DNA of 64,000 nt from Psychrobacter immobilis (GCF_904846175.1 NZ_CAJGZM010000002.1:248001-312000), one strand, 5' to 3'. Counted from the first letter of the stretch, positions 1-10,709 are shown. Program-made: numbers and translations. Notes: a model not told the origin generated them from the letters alone.

Positions 1-1
1 T

Positions 2-697
2 TTTACCCGCCGTGCTTCATTAGCGCCCGAACAATATCAATGGGTGTCATCACCGCAAAATGGTGTTGAACGTGTCATGCTTGACCGTGTCGGCGCAGAA
101 AAAGCCCGTGCCACCAGTATCGTGCGCTATGCCCCTGATTCTAATTTTCCACATCACTTGCACCCGGGCGGCGAAGAGATTTTGGTGTTGTCGGGTACTT
201 TTTCGGCAGATAATATCGATTATCCAGCGGGTTGGTACTTACGCAATCCACCAAACTCTGGCCATCAACCGTATAGTAAAGAAGGCGCGGTTATTTTTGT
301 CAAACTTTGGCAAATGCCAGCAGAAGAGGCACGTTATGTCGCCATCGATACCAACGATGCGGCAAATTGGCAGAAACAAAGTAATCGTGATGTTTGTCAT
401 TTATTTTCAGACGCCAGCGAACAGGTCAGCTTACAGCGCTTAGATGCTCATGAAGTGCTATTTACCGACGCAGTCAAAGGCGGCGCAGAGATACTGGTAC
501 TAGACGGTGAATTGATAAAGGACGAGCTTATAAAAGGAGAGATAACAGCTAACCCTCAAACCTATACTCGCGGTGGCTGGATACGCTTACCGGTAGGTGC
601 GCTTCCCAAAATAAAAGCAGGCGAGTACTGCGCTACGTTTTATCTCAAAACTGGTCATTTGTCTCATATCATCGGCGCTGACGTGGAAGGAGCATAA
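2..697 (+). CDS. ChrR-like cupin domain protein, 5' end outside window
   Basis: The reading frame is open to the left edge, so the true start lies outside the window; a GTG at 44 is probably internal. The visible part resembles the double-cupin ChrR anti-sigma-like family. It has a metal-binding style HLHPGGEE segment, followed by PAGWYLRNPPNSGH and a second, weaker cupin-like half. In that family the fold binds a metal, and homologues act as anti-sigma partners or as stand-alone cupins. No zinc-binding anti-sigma N-terminal domain can be assessed because the start is missing. The stop lies immediately before the amine oxidase ATG, so the two genes are very likely co-transcribed. The specific function is unknown. 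Confidence 0.75.
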   Translation, partial: FTRRASLAPEQYQWVSSPQNGVERVMLDRVGAEKARATSIVRYAPDSNFPHHLHPGGEEILVLSGTFSADNIDYPAGWYLRNPPNSGHQPYSKEGAVIFVKLWQMPAEEARYVAIDTNDAANWQKQSNRDVCHLFSDASEQVSLQRLDAHEVLFTDAVKGGAEILVLDGELIKDELIKGEITANPQTYTRGGWIRLPVGALPKIKAGEYCATFYLKTGHLSHIIGADVEGA

Positions 698-698
698 T

Positions 699-1832
699 AT
701 GCAAACAGTAACTGTGGCGATTGTAGGTGGTGGCTTAAGTGGCTTATATGCGGCTTATTTATTAGAGAAAAAAGGCGTTGATTATGTGCTCTTAGAAGCG
801 CGTCCAACCTTGGGCGGTCGTATTGTAACAGCGCGGCCAACGGATTTAAATACTGCACAAATAACGGATAAAATGAATGGTTTTGATTTGGGACCATCAT
901 GGTTTTGGCCAGAATATCAGCAGCAGTTGGCGCGTCTGATTGATGAATTGCAATTAGAGAGTTTTGCGCAATTCGAGGAGGGAGATATGCTGGTTGAGCG
1001 CTTGCCTAATGAGTCTGCTATGCGTACACATGGCTATAAAAGTGCGCCGCCGTCTATGCGGCTTAAGGGTGGTATGGCGACATTGATTGAAGCACTTTAT
1101 CAGCGTTTAGATGCCACGCGAATTTTGACCAATCAAAAAGTGCATCAGTTGCATAATACTGGGCAGTATATTGAAATCACTAGCGAAGATGAGTCTGGGC
1201 AAGTGGCTGTTTTTCAGACACAGCAATGGCAAGCGCAGCATGTGTTACTGGCGCTACCGCCTCGATTGGCAGAAGAAAGCATAACCTTTGAGCCAGCTTT
1301 ACCCGCTAATATCACGACACAGTGGCGAGGAACGGCTACTTGGATGGCGCCGCACGCTAAGTACCTTGCTGTTTATGACAGTCCGTTTTGGCAAGAACAA
1401 GGATTGTCAGGCTCAGCACGCAGCGGACAAGGACCAATGGTTGAGATTCATGATGCATCGGTGGCAGATGGCAGCGGGGCATTATTTGGCTTTATAGGTG
1501 TACCTGCAGCCACACGCCAAAGTGTCTCCGCAGAAGTATTGAAGGCGCATTGTCGTGCGCAACTGGTGCGTTTATTTGGGGAGCAAGCAGACTCGCCTAA
1601 GGCTGAGTATCTTAAAGATTGGGCGCAAGAGCCCTTTACGGCAACTGCTGCCGACGTTAATAGTGATGGTCAGCATGCCGCTGCACCTATGTCTAAAGCA
1701 TTATCTGGCATATGGGCAAACGGTCTGACCGGTATTGGTAGCGAGTGGTCAGAACAGTTCCCCGGTTATATTGCGGGTGCTATCGATGCAGCAAGTATCG
1801 GCGTTAAAAATTTACCTGAGTTGATAGTATAG
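699..1832 (+). CDS. FAD-dependent amine oxidase (flavin monoamine oxidase family)
   Basis: The 377-aa protein opens with a dinucleotide-binding motif, VAIVGGGLSGLYAAYLL, followed about 20 residues later by LLEARPTLGGRI. This is the standard FAD-binding start of flavin amine oxidases. The C-terminus carries the family's second FAD-contact region (GIWANGLTGIGSEWSEQFPGYIAGAIDAA spans roughly residues 338-366). These enzymes oxidise amines to imines with release of hydrogen peroxide; the substrate cannot be read from sequence. The start codon lies one base after the cupin stop, which suggests translational coupling. It is shorter than typical 450-aa monoamine oxidases, so a specialised or non-canonical substrate is possible. 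Confidence 0.85.
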   Translation: MQTVTVAIVGGGLSGLYAAYLLEKKGVDYVLLEARPTLGGRIVTARPTDLNTAQITDKMNGFDLGPSWFWPEYQQQLARLIDELQLESFAQFEEGDMLVERLPNESAMRTHGYKSAPPSMRLKGGMATLIEALYQRLDATRILTNQKVHQLHNTGQYIEITSEDESGQVAVFQTQQWQAQHVLLALPPRLAEESITFEPALPANITTQWRGTATWMAPHAKYLAVYDSPFWQEQGLSGSARSGQGPMVEIHDASVADGSGALFGFIGVPAATRQSVSAEVLKAHCRAQLVRLFGEQADSPKAEYLKDWAQEPFTATAADVNSDGQHAAAPMSKALSGIWANGLTGIGSEWSEQFPGYIAGAIDAASIGVKNLPELIV

Positions 1833-2053
1833 TCAGTTCAAAATAAAAGCGCTACGTTATAGCTATGTGCGACTGGTATAAATTTTCCTTGCTTGCTGTT
1901 ATCACAGAGGCTACGAAAAATTCATCCCAGTCGCACTGTATCGATTTTAAAGTAATTCTACTATAGCTGGTTGATACTGCCAGTGCCTAAGATTGATACT
2001 TAACAATCTCTATCAGTCTACTTGATTTAAAACTTCAACATTCACTTCTCTAC

Positions 2054-2290
2054 CTATTTAGACCATGCGGCTTTATTTAAGCCAGTGTGGTCTAAATCAG
2101 CATCTTCTAGAATAGTATTTTCTAACACGATTTTCTCTAGAATAGTGTTCTGTAAAACCCAGATACATACCAGCCCTTCACATTGCTGTATTATTTCTAT
2201 AAAATACCGACCGTGTGGTTTCTTTTGTACGGTAGATAACTGTATCCTTATAAAACTGCTTTTTGAGCTTAGGATAAATAAATAATCCAT
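2054..2290 (-). CDS. Possible 78-aa protein with pentapeptide-like repeats
   Basis: A small frame fills part of the otherwise gene-less stretch 1833-2527. Its C-terminal half shows a five-residue rhythm (NTILE, KIVLE, NTILE, DADLD, HTGLN), reminiscent of pentapeptide-repeat proteins in which every fifth position is Leu or Phe. At the DNA level the repeat is visible as reiterated tctagaatagt-type blocks near 2106-2150. The upstream ribosome site is weak (GAAAG close to the ATG). It could be a remnant of a larger pentapeptide-repeat gene or chance coding of a repeat. The rest of 1833-2527 shows nothing I can name. Confidence 0.25.
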   Translation of the reverse strand: MDYLFILSSKSSFIRIQLSTVQKKPHGRYFIEIIQQCEGLVCIWVLQNTILEKIVLENTILEDADLDHTGLNKAAWSK

Positions 2291-2527
2291 ATCTTTCGTA
2301 AAGCTGAAACTCCACAGCTGCGTCTTAGTATCACTAATGAAAGCTTATGACGAGCTTGCAAGAGTCATTATTTTTCAAGTGCTTGGCGCAAGATATTTAA
2401 TAAAGACTGGTTATACGGTGTTAGTTGCTATCACTAGCATTGTCAAAATTGTCAGAATTATTGATGGCATAGGAAGCGGCAACAGTAGCAATAGTGGCGA
2501 CAAACTTATTCTCAAACTCTTTGGTGC

Positions 2528-3118
2528 ATGAACATCGAGATAAAAATGAAAACAGAAAATGCTTATAAACGTAAAAAACAGCCAGAAATCGTACGTCGTG
2601 CGCTGCTTGATCAGGCAGCACGCATCACGCTAGAGCAAGGGTTGTCTAAAGTTACCTTTCAAGCGGTGGCTGATGCAGTTGGCGTGACCAAAGGTGGGGT
2701 GATGCATCATTTCACCACCAAGAATGCTTTGATTTTGGAAGTATTCCATGACGCGATGAAAAAGTTTGAGACAGAGGTCGATACGGCAATGGCCAAAGAC
2801 CCAGTGCCTTACGGTTCGTTTACCCGTGCCTACATCAATGCCACGATTAGCTTGGGCGAAAAAGGGCAGGAAGAGTTTGATAATCAAGCAACCTTATATG
2901 TATTGATGTTGGCGGACAGTGAGCTGCGCAAGCTGTGGGCTGAGTGGTCAAATGCGCAATTAGATAAGCATAAACCAACTGATAATACTGAAACGCTATG
3001 TATGGTGCGTCTGGTCGCTGATGGTATTTGGCTCTCTGATTTTTCCGGCATTAATATATCCGATAAAAAATCATTACGTGAGCGTTTGCTAAAAATGACC
3101 CAACCTGAGCATGAGTAA
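2528..3118 (+). CDS. TetR family transcriptional regulator next to the betaine genes
   Basis: The 196-aa protein has an N-terminal TetR helix-turn-helix. The segment TFQAVADAVGVTKGGVMHHF (about residues 44-63) matches the A-x-x-x-GV-xx-G-x-x-xHF pattern of the family, followed by a variable alpha-helical ligand domain. It lies directly upstream of betB and betA in the same orientation, the position occupied by BetI in other bacteria. It is therefore the likely choline-responsive repressor. The N-terminal sequence is not an obvious match to the classical BetI I know, so I give no symbol. An alternative ATG at 2546, preceded by CGAGAT, could be the true start. Confidence 0.85.
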   Translation: MNIEIKMKTENAYKRKKQPEIVRRALLDQAARITLEQGLSKVTFQAVADAVGVTKGGVMHHFTTKNALILEVFHDAMKKFETEVDTAMAKDPVPYGSFTRAYINATISLGEKGQEEFDNQATLYVLMLADSELRKLWAEWSNAQLDKHKPTDNTETLCMVRLVADGIWLSDFSGINISDKKSLRERLLKMTQPEHE

Positions 3119-3318
3119 AACGCTAGTTTTCCTTTGATTCAAAAACAATGCTTTAAATGCGTCGCTTCAAGCGTTTATCAAAGAAATACTTAAAGAAACA
3201 CTGAAAGAAAATATTTTAGAAATAGACGATATAAATTTTTTTAAATACTTAACCCATGACGACATTATTTGGTATTGGCTTTTGATAAAGCCTTTACCAG
3301 TCGTCGATAGGAGAACCT

Positions 3319-4845
3319 ATGACAGCTACAAATATTGATTCAAAAACAGAGCTGAACAACTTAAAAGACATCATCGATTTAGAGCAAATACAAACCGCTT
3401 ATATCAACGGTCGTTATTTGGCTATCGATGAATCCTTAGCGATTTTTGAAGATATTAATCCGGCGACGGGTGAAGTGCTAGCAACCATTCAGCAAACAAC
3501 TAATGAGCAGATTAATGAGGCGGTAAAAGCGGCGCAAAAAGGCCAAAAGGTTTGGGCGGCAATGACAGCGGTTGAGCGCAGTCGCATTTTATTAAACGCA
3601 GTTGCCATATTGCGCGAGCGTAATGATGTGCTGGCATTGCTCGAAACCAAAGATACGGGTAAAGCGCTCTCTGAAACCAAATATGTCGATATCGTCACCG
3701 GTGCTGATGTCGTTGAATATTATGCGGGTCTCGCACCAATGCTTGAAGGTCGTCAGATTCCGCTACGTGATACTAGCTTTGTTTATACCCGCCGCGAGCC
3801 GCTCGGCGTAGTAGCAGGTATTGGTGCATGGAATTATCCGATTCAGATTGCGATGTGGAAGGCAGCGCCAGCATTAGCCGCTGGTAATGCAATGATTTTC
3901 AAACCATCAGAAGTCACACCGTTAACGGCACTAAAATTGGCAGAAATCTTCACAGAAGCAGGCTTACCAGACGGCGTTTTTAATATTGTGCAAGGGGATT
4001 ATCAAGTCGGCGAAGCATTAACCCAGCATCCTGATATCGCTAAAGTATCGTTTACCGGTGGTGTACCAACGGGTAAAAAAGTCATGGCGAGTGCGGCATC
4101 ATCGTCTCTTAAAGACGTGACCTTAGAGCTTGGTGGTAAGTCGCCACTGATTATATTTGATGATGCGGACATCGATACCGCCGCTGATATTGCGATGATG
4201 GCGAATTTCTATAGCACAGGTCAGGTCTGTACCAATGGCACACGCGTCTTTATCCCGAAAGCCTTACAAGTCAAGTTTGAAGAAGCTATCTTAGCGCGTG
4301 TCAAGCGTATCAAGCTTGGCGATCCGATGGATGAAAATATTAATATGGGTCCATTGGTTAGCTTCCCGCATATGGACAGAGTGCTTGGCTATATCCAGCA
4401 AGGAAAGGAGGGCGGCGCGCGTTTATTAACGGGTGGTGAACGTATCACGACAGGCGAGCTTGCCAACGGTGCATTTGTCGCGCCGACCGTGTTTACAGAT
4501 TGCAGCGATGATATGACTATCGTACGTGAGGAAATCTTTGGTCCAGTAATGTCAATATTGACGTATGAGACGGAAGAAGAGGTCATTCGCCGTGCCAATG
4601 ATACCGAATACGGCTTGGCGGCAGGGGTCGTGACTACAGACCTAACCCGCGCGCATCGCGTGATTGCGCAGATTGAAGCCGGTATTTGCTGGTTAAATAC
4701 CTGGGGTGAGTCTGCAGCGCAAATGCCAGTTGGCGGTTATAAACATTCAGGTATTGGCCGCGAAAATGGCATTGAAGCCCTTGAGCACTATACGCAGACT
4801 AAATCTATCCAAGTAGAGCTGGGTAAGTTTGAATCGGTATTTTAA
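3319..4845 (+). CDS. betB: Betaine-aldehyde dehydrogenase
   Basis: The 508-aa protein is an aldehyde dehydrogenase superfamily member. It shows the active-site glutamate in TLELGGKSP (Glu270) and the nucleophilic cysteine in GQVCTNGTR (Cys304). The [25 protein letters not shown] stretch of betaine-aldehyde dehydrogenases lies near residues 170-194. It oxidises betaine aldehyde to glycine betaine with NAD(P)+, the second step of osmoprotectant synthesis from choline. The ATG is preceded by GATAGGAGAACCT, a strong ribosome site. The adjacent choline dehydrogenase and BCCT transporter confirm the pathway. The protein has about 15 extra N-terminal residues compared with many homologues. Confidence 0.95.
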   Translation: MTATNIDSKTELNNLKDIIDLEQIQTAYINGRYLAIDESLAIFEDINPATGEVLATIQQTTNEQINEAVKAAQKGQKVWAAMTAVERSRILLNAVAILRERNDVLALLETKDTGKALSETKYVDIVTGADVVEYYAGLAPMLEGRQIPLRDTSFVYTRREPLGVVAGIGAWNYPIQIAMWKAAPALAAGNAMIFKPSEVTPLTALKLAEIFTEAGLPDGVFNIVQGDYQVGEALTQHPDIAKVSFTGGVPTGKKVMASAASSSLKDVTLELGGKSPLIIFDDADIDTAADIAMMANFYSTGQVCTNGTRVFIPKALQVKFEEAILARVKRIKLGDPMDENINMGPLVSFPHMDRVLGYIQQGKEGGARLLTGGERITTGELANGAFVAPTVFTDCSDDMTIVREEIFGPVMSILTYETEEEVIRRANDTEYGLAAGVVTTDLTRAHRVIAQIEAGICWLNTWGESAAQMPVGGYKHSGIGRENGIEALEHYTQTKSIQVELGKFESVF

Positions 4846-4961
4846 TCAGTTGCATGGTAAGAGTTTTAAAACAGTAAGGTTGGCGTATTAGGAATAATTT
4901 GTCCTTTTACACCGCATTACTGATATCAAATGATGGATTTTTTAATATTATGGAGCGTTTT

Positions 4962-6662
4962 ATGACATCAACCACACCTGAATATGACTACATCATCGTT
5001 GGCGCAGGTTCAGCAGGAAATGTGCTGGCCACCCGCTTGACCGAAGATGCCAACATTAAGGTGTTGCTGTTAGAGGCGGGTCGTCCGGACCATCGCTTAG
5101 ACTTTCGCACACAGATGCCAGCGGCGCTCGCGATGCCGTTACAAGGAACCACTTATAACTGGGGCTATAAAACCGATCCCGAGCCGTATATGAACAACCG
5201 TGTTATGGACTGTGGTCGCGGCAAAGGACTGGGCGGCTCATCACTGATTAATGGGATGTGCTATATCCGTGGCAATGCGTTGGATTTTGACGATTGGGCC
5301 AAAATCAAAGGTTTAGAAGACTGGACCTATTCAGACTGCCTACCGTATTTTAAAAAACTAGAAGATAGTGACGCTGGTGAGAACGACTATCATGGCGTCG
5401 GCGGTCCGGTTGAAATAACCACCTCCAAGCCAGGTGTCAATCCGCTATTTGAAGCGATGATTGAAGCGGGCGTGCAAGCTGGCTATCCACGTACGGATGA
5501 TCTAAACGGCTATCAGCAAGAAGGCTTTGGGCCAATGGATCGTTTTGTGACGCCAAATGGTCGCCGCGCATCAACAGCGCGCGGTTATCTTGACCGTGCT
5601 AAACCGCGTAGCAATATCACCATTTTAACGGCTGCATTGACTGATGTGATTTTGTTCGATGGCAAACGTGCTGTGGGCGTTAAAGTCGCACATCAAGGTC
5701 AAACCAAAAAATTCTATGCGTCTCGTGAAGTGATTGTATCTTCTGGCGCGATTGCCTCGCCGCAATTATTGCAACGCTCAGGCATTGGTCCTGGTCAATG
5801 GCTTAAAGATTTGGGAGTCAATGAGATTCTAGATTTACCAGGGGTCGGTAATAATCTACAAGACCATTTAGAGCTGTATATGCAGTATGAATGTAAGCTG
5901 CCGGTCTCGATTGCGCCCGCCAATAAATGGTGGAATAAGCCGGCGATTGGTGCTGAATGGCTATTTAATGGTACAGGGCTTGGGGCGTCAAATCAGTTCG
6001 AAGGTGGCGGTTTTATCCGTACCGATGAGAAGTTTACTCATCCTAATATCCAGTATCATTTTCTACCGTTAGCAGTGCGTTACGACGGTCGCAGTGCGGT
6101 GAAATCTCATAGCTTCCAAGCACATGTGGGCTCATTGCGCTCGCCAAGTCGCGGTCGCGTCAAGCTGACCTCGAAAGACCCAAGTGTGCATCCGAGTATC
6201 TTATTTAACTATATGTCGCATGAGCAAGACTGGCAAGAGTTCCGCGCTGCCATGCGTATCACCCGTGAGATTATGCATCAGCCAGCACTTGACCATTATC
6301 GTGGTCGTGCTATCGCGCCAACCGATGATTTGGTGACCGATGCGCAGTTAGACGAGTATGTCCGTAACCATAGCGAAACGGCTTATCATCCGTCATGCAC
6401 CTGTTCGATGGGCGAGGGCAATGATTCGGTGGTTAATGGAGAAGGGCTGGTACACGGTACCGATGGCCTGCGCGTCGTCGATGCGTCAATTATGCCAAAT
6501 ATTATCAGTGGTAACCTGAACGCAACCACCATTATGCTGGCCGAAAAAATCGTCGATAAGATGCGTGGCATACAGCTACCACGCTCGACGGTAGATTATT
6601 ACGTTGCAAATGGCGCACCGCTCAGAGCCGAGCCGATGCGCGTTTATAAATCTGTTGTTTGA
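4962..6662 (+). CDS. betA: Choline dehydrogenase
   Basis: This is a GMC-family flavoprotein oxidoreductase of 566 residues. An N-terminal [17 protein letters not shown] binds FAD, followed by the GMC signature around [20 protein letters not shown]. The catalytic histidine region [16 protein letters not shown] has His476, and the C-terminal [13 protein letters not shown] is typical of the family. It oxidises choline to betaine aldehyde, usually at the membrane respiratory chain. I chose ATG 4962 because TGGAG stands seven bases upstream and the protein then starts like known BetA. An upstream TTG at 4899 and ATG at 4950 are in frame but lack a ribosome site. It lies 116 bp after betB. Confidence 0.95.
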   Translation: MTSTTPEYDYIIVGAGSAGNVLATRLTEDANIKVLLLEAGRPDHRLDFRTQMPAALAMPLQGTTYNWGYKTDPEPYMNNRVMDCGRGKGLGGSSLINGMCYIRGNALDFDDWAKIKGLEDWTYSDCLPYFKKLEDSDAGENDYHGVGGPVEITTSKPGVNPLFEAMIEAGVQAGYPRTDDLNGYQQEGFGPMDRFVTPNGRRASTARGYLDRAKPRSNITILTAALTDVILFDGKRAVGVKVAHQGQTKKFYASREVIVSSGAIASPQLLQRSGIGPGQWLKDLGVNEILDLPGVGNNLQDHLELYMQYECKLPVSIAPANKWWNKPAIGAEWLFNGTGLGASNQFEGGGFIRTDEKFTHPNIQYHFLPLAVRYDGRSAVKSHSFQAHVGSLRSPSRGRVKLTSKDPSVHPSILFNYMSHEQDWQEFRAAMRITREIMHQPALDHYRGRAIAPTDDLVTDAQLDEYVRNHSETAYHPSCTCSMGEGNDSVVNGEGLVHGTDGLRVVDASIMPNIISGNLNATTIMLAEKIVDKMRGIQLPRSTVDYYVANGAPLRAEPMRVYKSVV

Positions 6663-6752
6663 AAGACTGTCTAAATCAGTATCTAAACGATTGTTTAAGA
6701 AACTGAGCAAACTATTAAACAATAACTAATATAAGACAATTTCAAAAAAGAA

Positions 6753-6778
6753 GGCCTTTCACAGTAAAGGTCTTTTTT
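6753..6778 (+). terminator. Rho-independent terminator after betA
   Basis: A seven-pair stem (GGCCTTT with AAAGGTC, one G-T pair) and a six-base loop are followed by a run of T. It lies about 90 bp after the betA stop and separates the dehydrogenase genes from the transporter. Confidence 0.7.
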
Positions 6779-6993
6779 ATCAGCGCTCATGTTAAGCAGG
6801 TCGAGCCTTTAAGGCGGCCTCTGTTTAGCGTTTGCTTTGCTATGTTAATAACAGTTTATATATAGCAAATCTTATTTATTGGTACTGCTTTGTGCGTCAT
6901 GCGGTGATACATATTTCATCTGGCTATCAGTCATAAAACTATGACGGACAAAGCAATATCAGACCCTGTTTAATTTACCTATTGAGGTCTTTT

Positions 6994-9039
6994 ATGTACA
7001 GCTCGCCATCAGAAGATGCGACGAAACCCCTGACTCTAAATAAGACGGTTTTTTTAGGTTCAGCTATTATTTCTATTTTATTGATTATCTGGACGATTGT
7101 GTTTCCAGATTATAGTGAGACATTATTAAGCGCCAGTATGGCATGGGTATCAGAAAGCTTTGGCTGGTATTACATGCTGGTGGTTGCCGCTTATAGTATT
7201 TTCGCCTTGTTTGTTGGTTTTTCTAAATACGGCGATATCAAGCTTGGGCAAGACCACGAAAAAGCCCAGTTTCCCTTTTTAGCATGGGCGGCGATGTTAT
7301 TCTCCGCTGGTATCGGCATTGATTTATTGTTCTTTGGTGCCTCTGAGCCTTTGATGCACTATCTAACGCCGCATACTGGTTTAGAGTCTGCCAGTGCAGA
7401 AGCGATGCGTGAAGCACTGTCGCAGACCTTTTTACATTGGGGTCTACATGGTTGGGGTATTTATGCACTAATCGGTATGGCATTGGCGTATTTTGCTTAT
7501 CGTAAAAACATGCCGTTGGCACTACGTTCACCACTGACACCTATCTTTGGCGAGCGCTTAATAAAGGGCTGGCTTGGTGATGGTATTGATACCTTTGGCG
7601 TCGTCTGTACACTGATGGGTATTGCCACTAGCTTAGGTATTGGCGTATTGCAGGCCAATGCCGGCTTGACTCATGTTTTCGGTATCGAATCTAGCAAAAT
7701 GGTGCAGAGCTTTATTATCTTAGGCGTGGTTATTGCTGCAGCTATCTCTGCCATGACGGGCGTTGAAAAAGGCGTACGCCGTTTATCTGAATTTAATATG
7801 CTGTCATCAATACTGCTACTATTGGCAATATTGGTGCTGGGTAATACGGTTTATTTGCTCAATACCTTTACCCAAAATATTGGTCAATATTTCCAAACCA
7901 TTATTTTTAAGACCTTTGATGTCTATGCTTATGATGGTACGGCTGGTGCCGAATGGAAGTCAGGTTGGACGATATTTTTCTGGGCATGGTGGGTCGCTTG
8001 GGCACCCTTTGTAGGATTATTTATCGCGCGTATTAGCCGTGGCCGTACCCTGCGAGAGTTCGTCTTTGGTGTGATGTTTATCCCACTTGGTTTTATCTTT
8101 GCATGGTTCTCTATCTTTGGTAATTCAGCGATAGATTTGGTCGCCAATGGCGCCACCGAACTTGGTGAAATCGCCGTTAATGACGCGGCGATGGGTATGT
8201 TTGCCTTGTTTGAATACTTCCCTTATAGCGATATTTTCTCATTAGCAGGCGTGATTATTGGACTGATATTTTTTGTGACTTCCGCTGACTCAGGCGCTTT
8301 AGTCCTTGCGAACCTCAGCTCAAGAGGTATGACCAATGATACCGACGCACCTGTTTGGTTACGTTTATTTTGGGCGGCAGCTACAGGTTTGATTACTCTG
8401 GGTCTATTATTTGCGGGTGGTTTTGCCTCGCTACAATCCGTCTCTGTGATTGCCGGTTTGCCGTTCTCTCTTATTTTAGTGCTTTACATGATGGCTATGT
8501 GGAACTCATTAAAAGAAGAGGGCAATAAGCGCAAAGCCAGTACCGTTGGCACGGCAAACGTGCTCGATAGTGGTAAAGGTTGGAAAGCGCGCTTGCAACG
8601 TATCGTTAGCTTCCCCAGTCATAAACAAGTCGAACGTTTTTTACAAACGGTCGTTAAGCCTGCTATGATTGAAGTTGAAAAAGAGCTAAAAGATGGTGGT
8701 CTTAAAACCTCATTGGATATCCGAAATCTGGCGAGTATCGGTAAAGATATAGATGCTGGGATGGATGAAGATGACGGTCAGATAGATGGGGTAAAACTGC
8801 GCGTCGGTCATGGTGATGAAGATGATTTTATTTATGAAGTCAATCTCATCAAAGCTGAGCGTCCGAACTTTACACTTAATACTTCAAGCAAGCAGGCCGA
8901 GTTTTATTACCGCGCTGAGGTATTTTTAAGTGATGGCTCGCAAGAATATGACTTAGTTGGCTATACTAAAGAGCAAGTGCTGGTCGATATTTTGCATCAG
9001 TATGAATGTCATATGCAGTATCTCCATTTAGAACGTTAA
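6994..9039 (+). CDS. betT: BCCT family choline/betaine transporter, BetT type
   Basis: The 681-aa protein has about twelve hydrophobic membrane segments over its first 510 residues. It carries the BCCT hallmarks FSAGIGIDLLFFGASEPL and a tryptophan-rich segment, WTIFFWAWWVAWAPFVGLFIARISRGRT. A long cytoplasmic C-terminal domain (about residues 520-681) is the osmosensing or regulatory tail of BetT-type carriers and distinguishes it from the shorter BetP/OpuD forms. It most likely imports choline with protons or sodium for the adjacent BetA and BetB. The start is ATG 6994, with GAGG seven bases upstream; a TTG at 6982 is less likely. It has its own terminator. Confidence 0.9.
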   Translation: MYSSPSEDATKPLTLNKTVFLGSAIISILLIIWTIVFPDYSETLLSASMAWVSESFGWYYMLVVAAYSIFALFVGFSKYGDIKLGQDHEKAQFPFLAWAAMLFSAGIGIDLLFFGASEPLMHYLTPHTGLESASAEAMREALSQTFLHWGLHGWGIYALIGMALAYFAYRKNMPLALRSPLTPIFGERLIKGWLGDGIDTFGVVCTLMGIATSLGIGVLQANAGLTHVFGIESSKMVQSFIILGVVIAAAISAMTGVEKGVRRLSEFNMLSSILLLLAILVLGNTVYLLNTFTQNIGQYFQTIIFKTFDVYAYDGTAGAEWKSGWTIFFWAWWVAWAPFVGLFIARISRGRTLREFVFGVMFIPLGFIFAWFSIFGNSAIDLVANGATELGEIAVNDAAMGMFALFEYFPYSDIFSLAGVIIGLIFFVTSADSGALVLANLSSRGMTNDTDAPVWLRLFWAAATGLITLGLLFAGGFASLQSVSVIAGLPFSLILVLYMMAMWNSLKEEGNKRKASTVGTANVLDSGKGWKARLQRIVSFPSHKQVERFLQTVVKPAMIEVEKELKDGGLKTSLDIRNLASIGKDIDAGMDEDDGQIDGVKLRVGHGDEDDFIYEVNLIKAERPNFTLNTSSKQAEFYYRAEVFLSDGSQEYDLVGYTKEQVLVDILHQYECHMQYLHLER

Positions 9040-9040
9040 T

Positions 9041-9076
9041 TCATTCATCAAATCATTCATCAAATCATTCATCAAA
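9041..9076. repeat. Three perfect 12-bp tandem repeats
   Basis: The unit TCATTCATCAAA occurs three times without error, starting right after the betT stop codon. It is probably replication slippage in the 3' untranslated region; no function is evident. Confidence 0.85.
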
Positions 9077-9135
9077 CGCTAGTATATTGTGTGCTACATT
9101 TTAAATATTTGATTAACAATTTGGCAAGAGATAAC

Positions 9136-9169
9136 CCCATAAGTTGCATGCAGCTTATGGGTTTTTTTT
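9136..9169 (+). terminator. Rho-independent terminator after betT
   Basis: The stem CCCATAAG pairs exactly with CTTATGGG across a ten-base loop and is followed by eight T. This is a strong intrinsic terminator about 100 bp after the betT stop. Confidence 0.9.
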
Positions 9170-9794
9170 GTATAAACTGATTCAATGAATAGTGAATTTA
9201 ATGAGAAATCTAGTGATAAATCTAATAATCAATGATTGAGCGACAGCAGTTGTCGCGCGGCTTATTTTAGCCTCTTTATTTTCATCAGGTTTTATATTAT
9301 AGTTATTGAGTCAGGCAAAAATAACATGACAAACCGTTAACCCTCGGAGCGCAACGCTTCACTTCTTAACTGAGTTGTCTTTAGCAAGCATTTTTAATAA
9401 TGTCCTTTGAACAATGTTATTTTCGTTTATTCCCAAACCGCTTCGCCTGCAAAAATCCAAACCTAAGCCCCAAAAAATATATTGATTGATAATCATAAAC
9501 ACTGAATAGAAAAATGCTCTTCAATTTTCATTTTTTAAGAGTAATAACGATAAAAAGTAGCTTTACGATAATGCAAAACTGCGGCTAAAAACCAGCTAAG
9601 CATAAAACTTATACGCAACCAAACTAATTAACTTATTCTACTTTATAGCTAATGATGTCATTTAACCAAATGGCAAATAGACTCGGCTGGCTTAAAATTG
9701 CGCTTAACAAAAACCAAAAAATAAGAAAGCAAGAAAAAAAATACGAAAAATACTGCAACGAGCAAACTAAAATCAAAATAATAAGGATATGACG
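9170..9794. other. Gene-less stretch of about 620 bp
   Basis: AT-rich sequence between the betT terminator and the next gene. I see no convincing coding frame, RNA gene or strong hairpin. It presumably contains the promoter of the downstream 304-aa gene. Confidence 0.5.
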
Positions 9795-10709
9795 ATGACA
9801 AAGTTAACGTATCAATTTGAGCAAAAACGGATAGACAATGTGCAGTGGTCGCATGGCGCAAAACTGTCTGGAATAACGGCACTGGCGAGTGATGAGAAAG
9901 GGCGCGTACGTAAAAGCCCATTATTTTATCTTGAGACGGTTTCAATAAATAATTATGAAGATGATGTGTATTTTGTAAATAATACTGATGACACACTGAG
10001 TTTTGTCGCGCCGTTTAGGCTGTGCCGGAACATAGATGAAGCGAGGGCTAAGCTTGGTGATGTCAATGTTGAAAACGTGGAAAAAGTAAAACTTTATAGC
10101 GATGATATGGATAGTTTATACACGGACATTTTACCCAAGCAAGGGGTGCTTATTGGCAGTATTCATATCATTTATGATAGCGATGCGCTGATGCAGTGGT
10201 TTATCAGTGTGCCTTACAAGGGCATTGATACGCATTATGGTATTTGGCAGTTTAATGTGGTGGAGAAGGGCGGTATTGGCGGGTCTTATCCACTACTTTG
10301 GGAGAATTTTAGCAAGCCCTCGCACGTAGTGAGTAGTGAGTGTGTGACTGAGCATGATGAGATGCCGATAGAGCCTGCACTTTATGAGGAGCGCTGTTGG
10401 GTGTTAGAGCAATTTATCGATCAGTATGGTGTGGCTGAAGCCATATTTATATTGGCCATTAATGATGTGCTCTATCGCTATTGTGTGGGCTGGAGTGCGC
10501 CCTATAATGAGTCTGATATTCAGGCAAAAGATATTGCGCGTAAATTAAAAGAGCAAAAGCCAAAAGATGCTGAGGCGGTAAAAGCTATTGTCCAAGCCGT
10601 TTATGATTTTTGGTTTGATAAAGGTTTTGCAAAGAATATCTCAATGCAAGCTTGTGCAGAGATTTTGAGTTTATACCAAGCGCAGATAGCCAATCAAAAA
10701 GCGGTTTAA
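9795..10709 (+). CDS. Hypothetical protein, 304 aa
   Basis: I do not recognise this protein. It appears soluble, with no signal peptide or membrane segment. The N-terminal half is rich in beta-type sequence with many Asp and Asn residues. The C-terminal half (from about residue 190) is predicted-helical, with a charged linker near KEQKPKDAEAVKA. The start is set at ATG 9795 because AAGGA lies seven bases upstream; ATG 9789 is only one base from that site. The next gene, a small hydrolase, follows after 57 bp and has its own strong ribosome site, so the two may form an operon. Confidence 0.8.
   Translation: MTKLTYQFEQKRIDNVQWSHGAKLSGITALASDEKGRVRKSPLFYLETVSINNYEDDVYFVNNTDDTLSFVAPFRLCRNIDEARAKLGDVNVENVEKVKLYSDDMDSLYTDILPKQGVLIGSIHIIYDSDALMQWFISVPYKGIDTHYGIWQFNVVEKGGIGGSYPLLWENFSKPSHVVSSECVTEHDEMPIEPALYEERCWVLEQFIDQYGVAEAIFILAINDVLYRYCVGWSAPYNESDIQAKDIARKLKEQKPKDAEAVKAIVQAVYDFWFDKGFAKNISMQACAEILSLYQAQIANQKAV

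Noticed and set aside
2337..2531. 64-aa frame before the TetR gene
   Set aside because: No ribosome site, and it overlaps the start region of the regulator; likely chance.
9041..9076. Tandem repeats as a CRISPR-like array
   Set aside because: Direct 12-bp units with no spacers; simple slippage repeats.
9658..9996. 112-aa minus-strand frame with a hydrophobic stretch
   Set aside because: It overlaps the 304-aa gene and the AT-rich leader; no supporting start signal.
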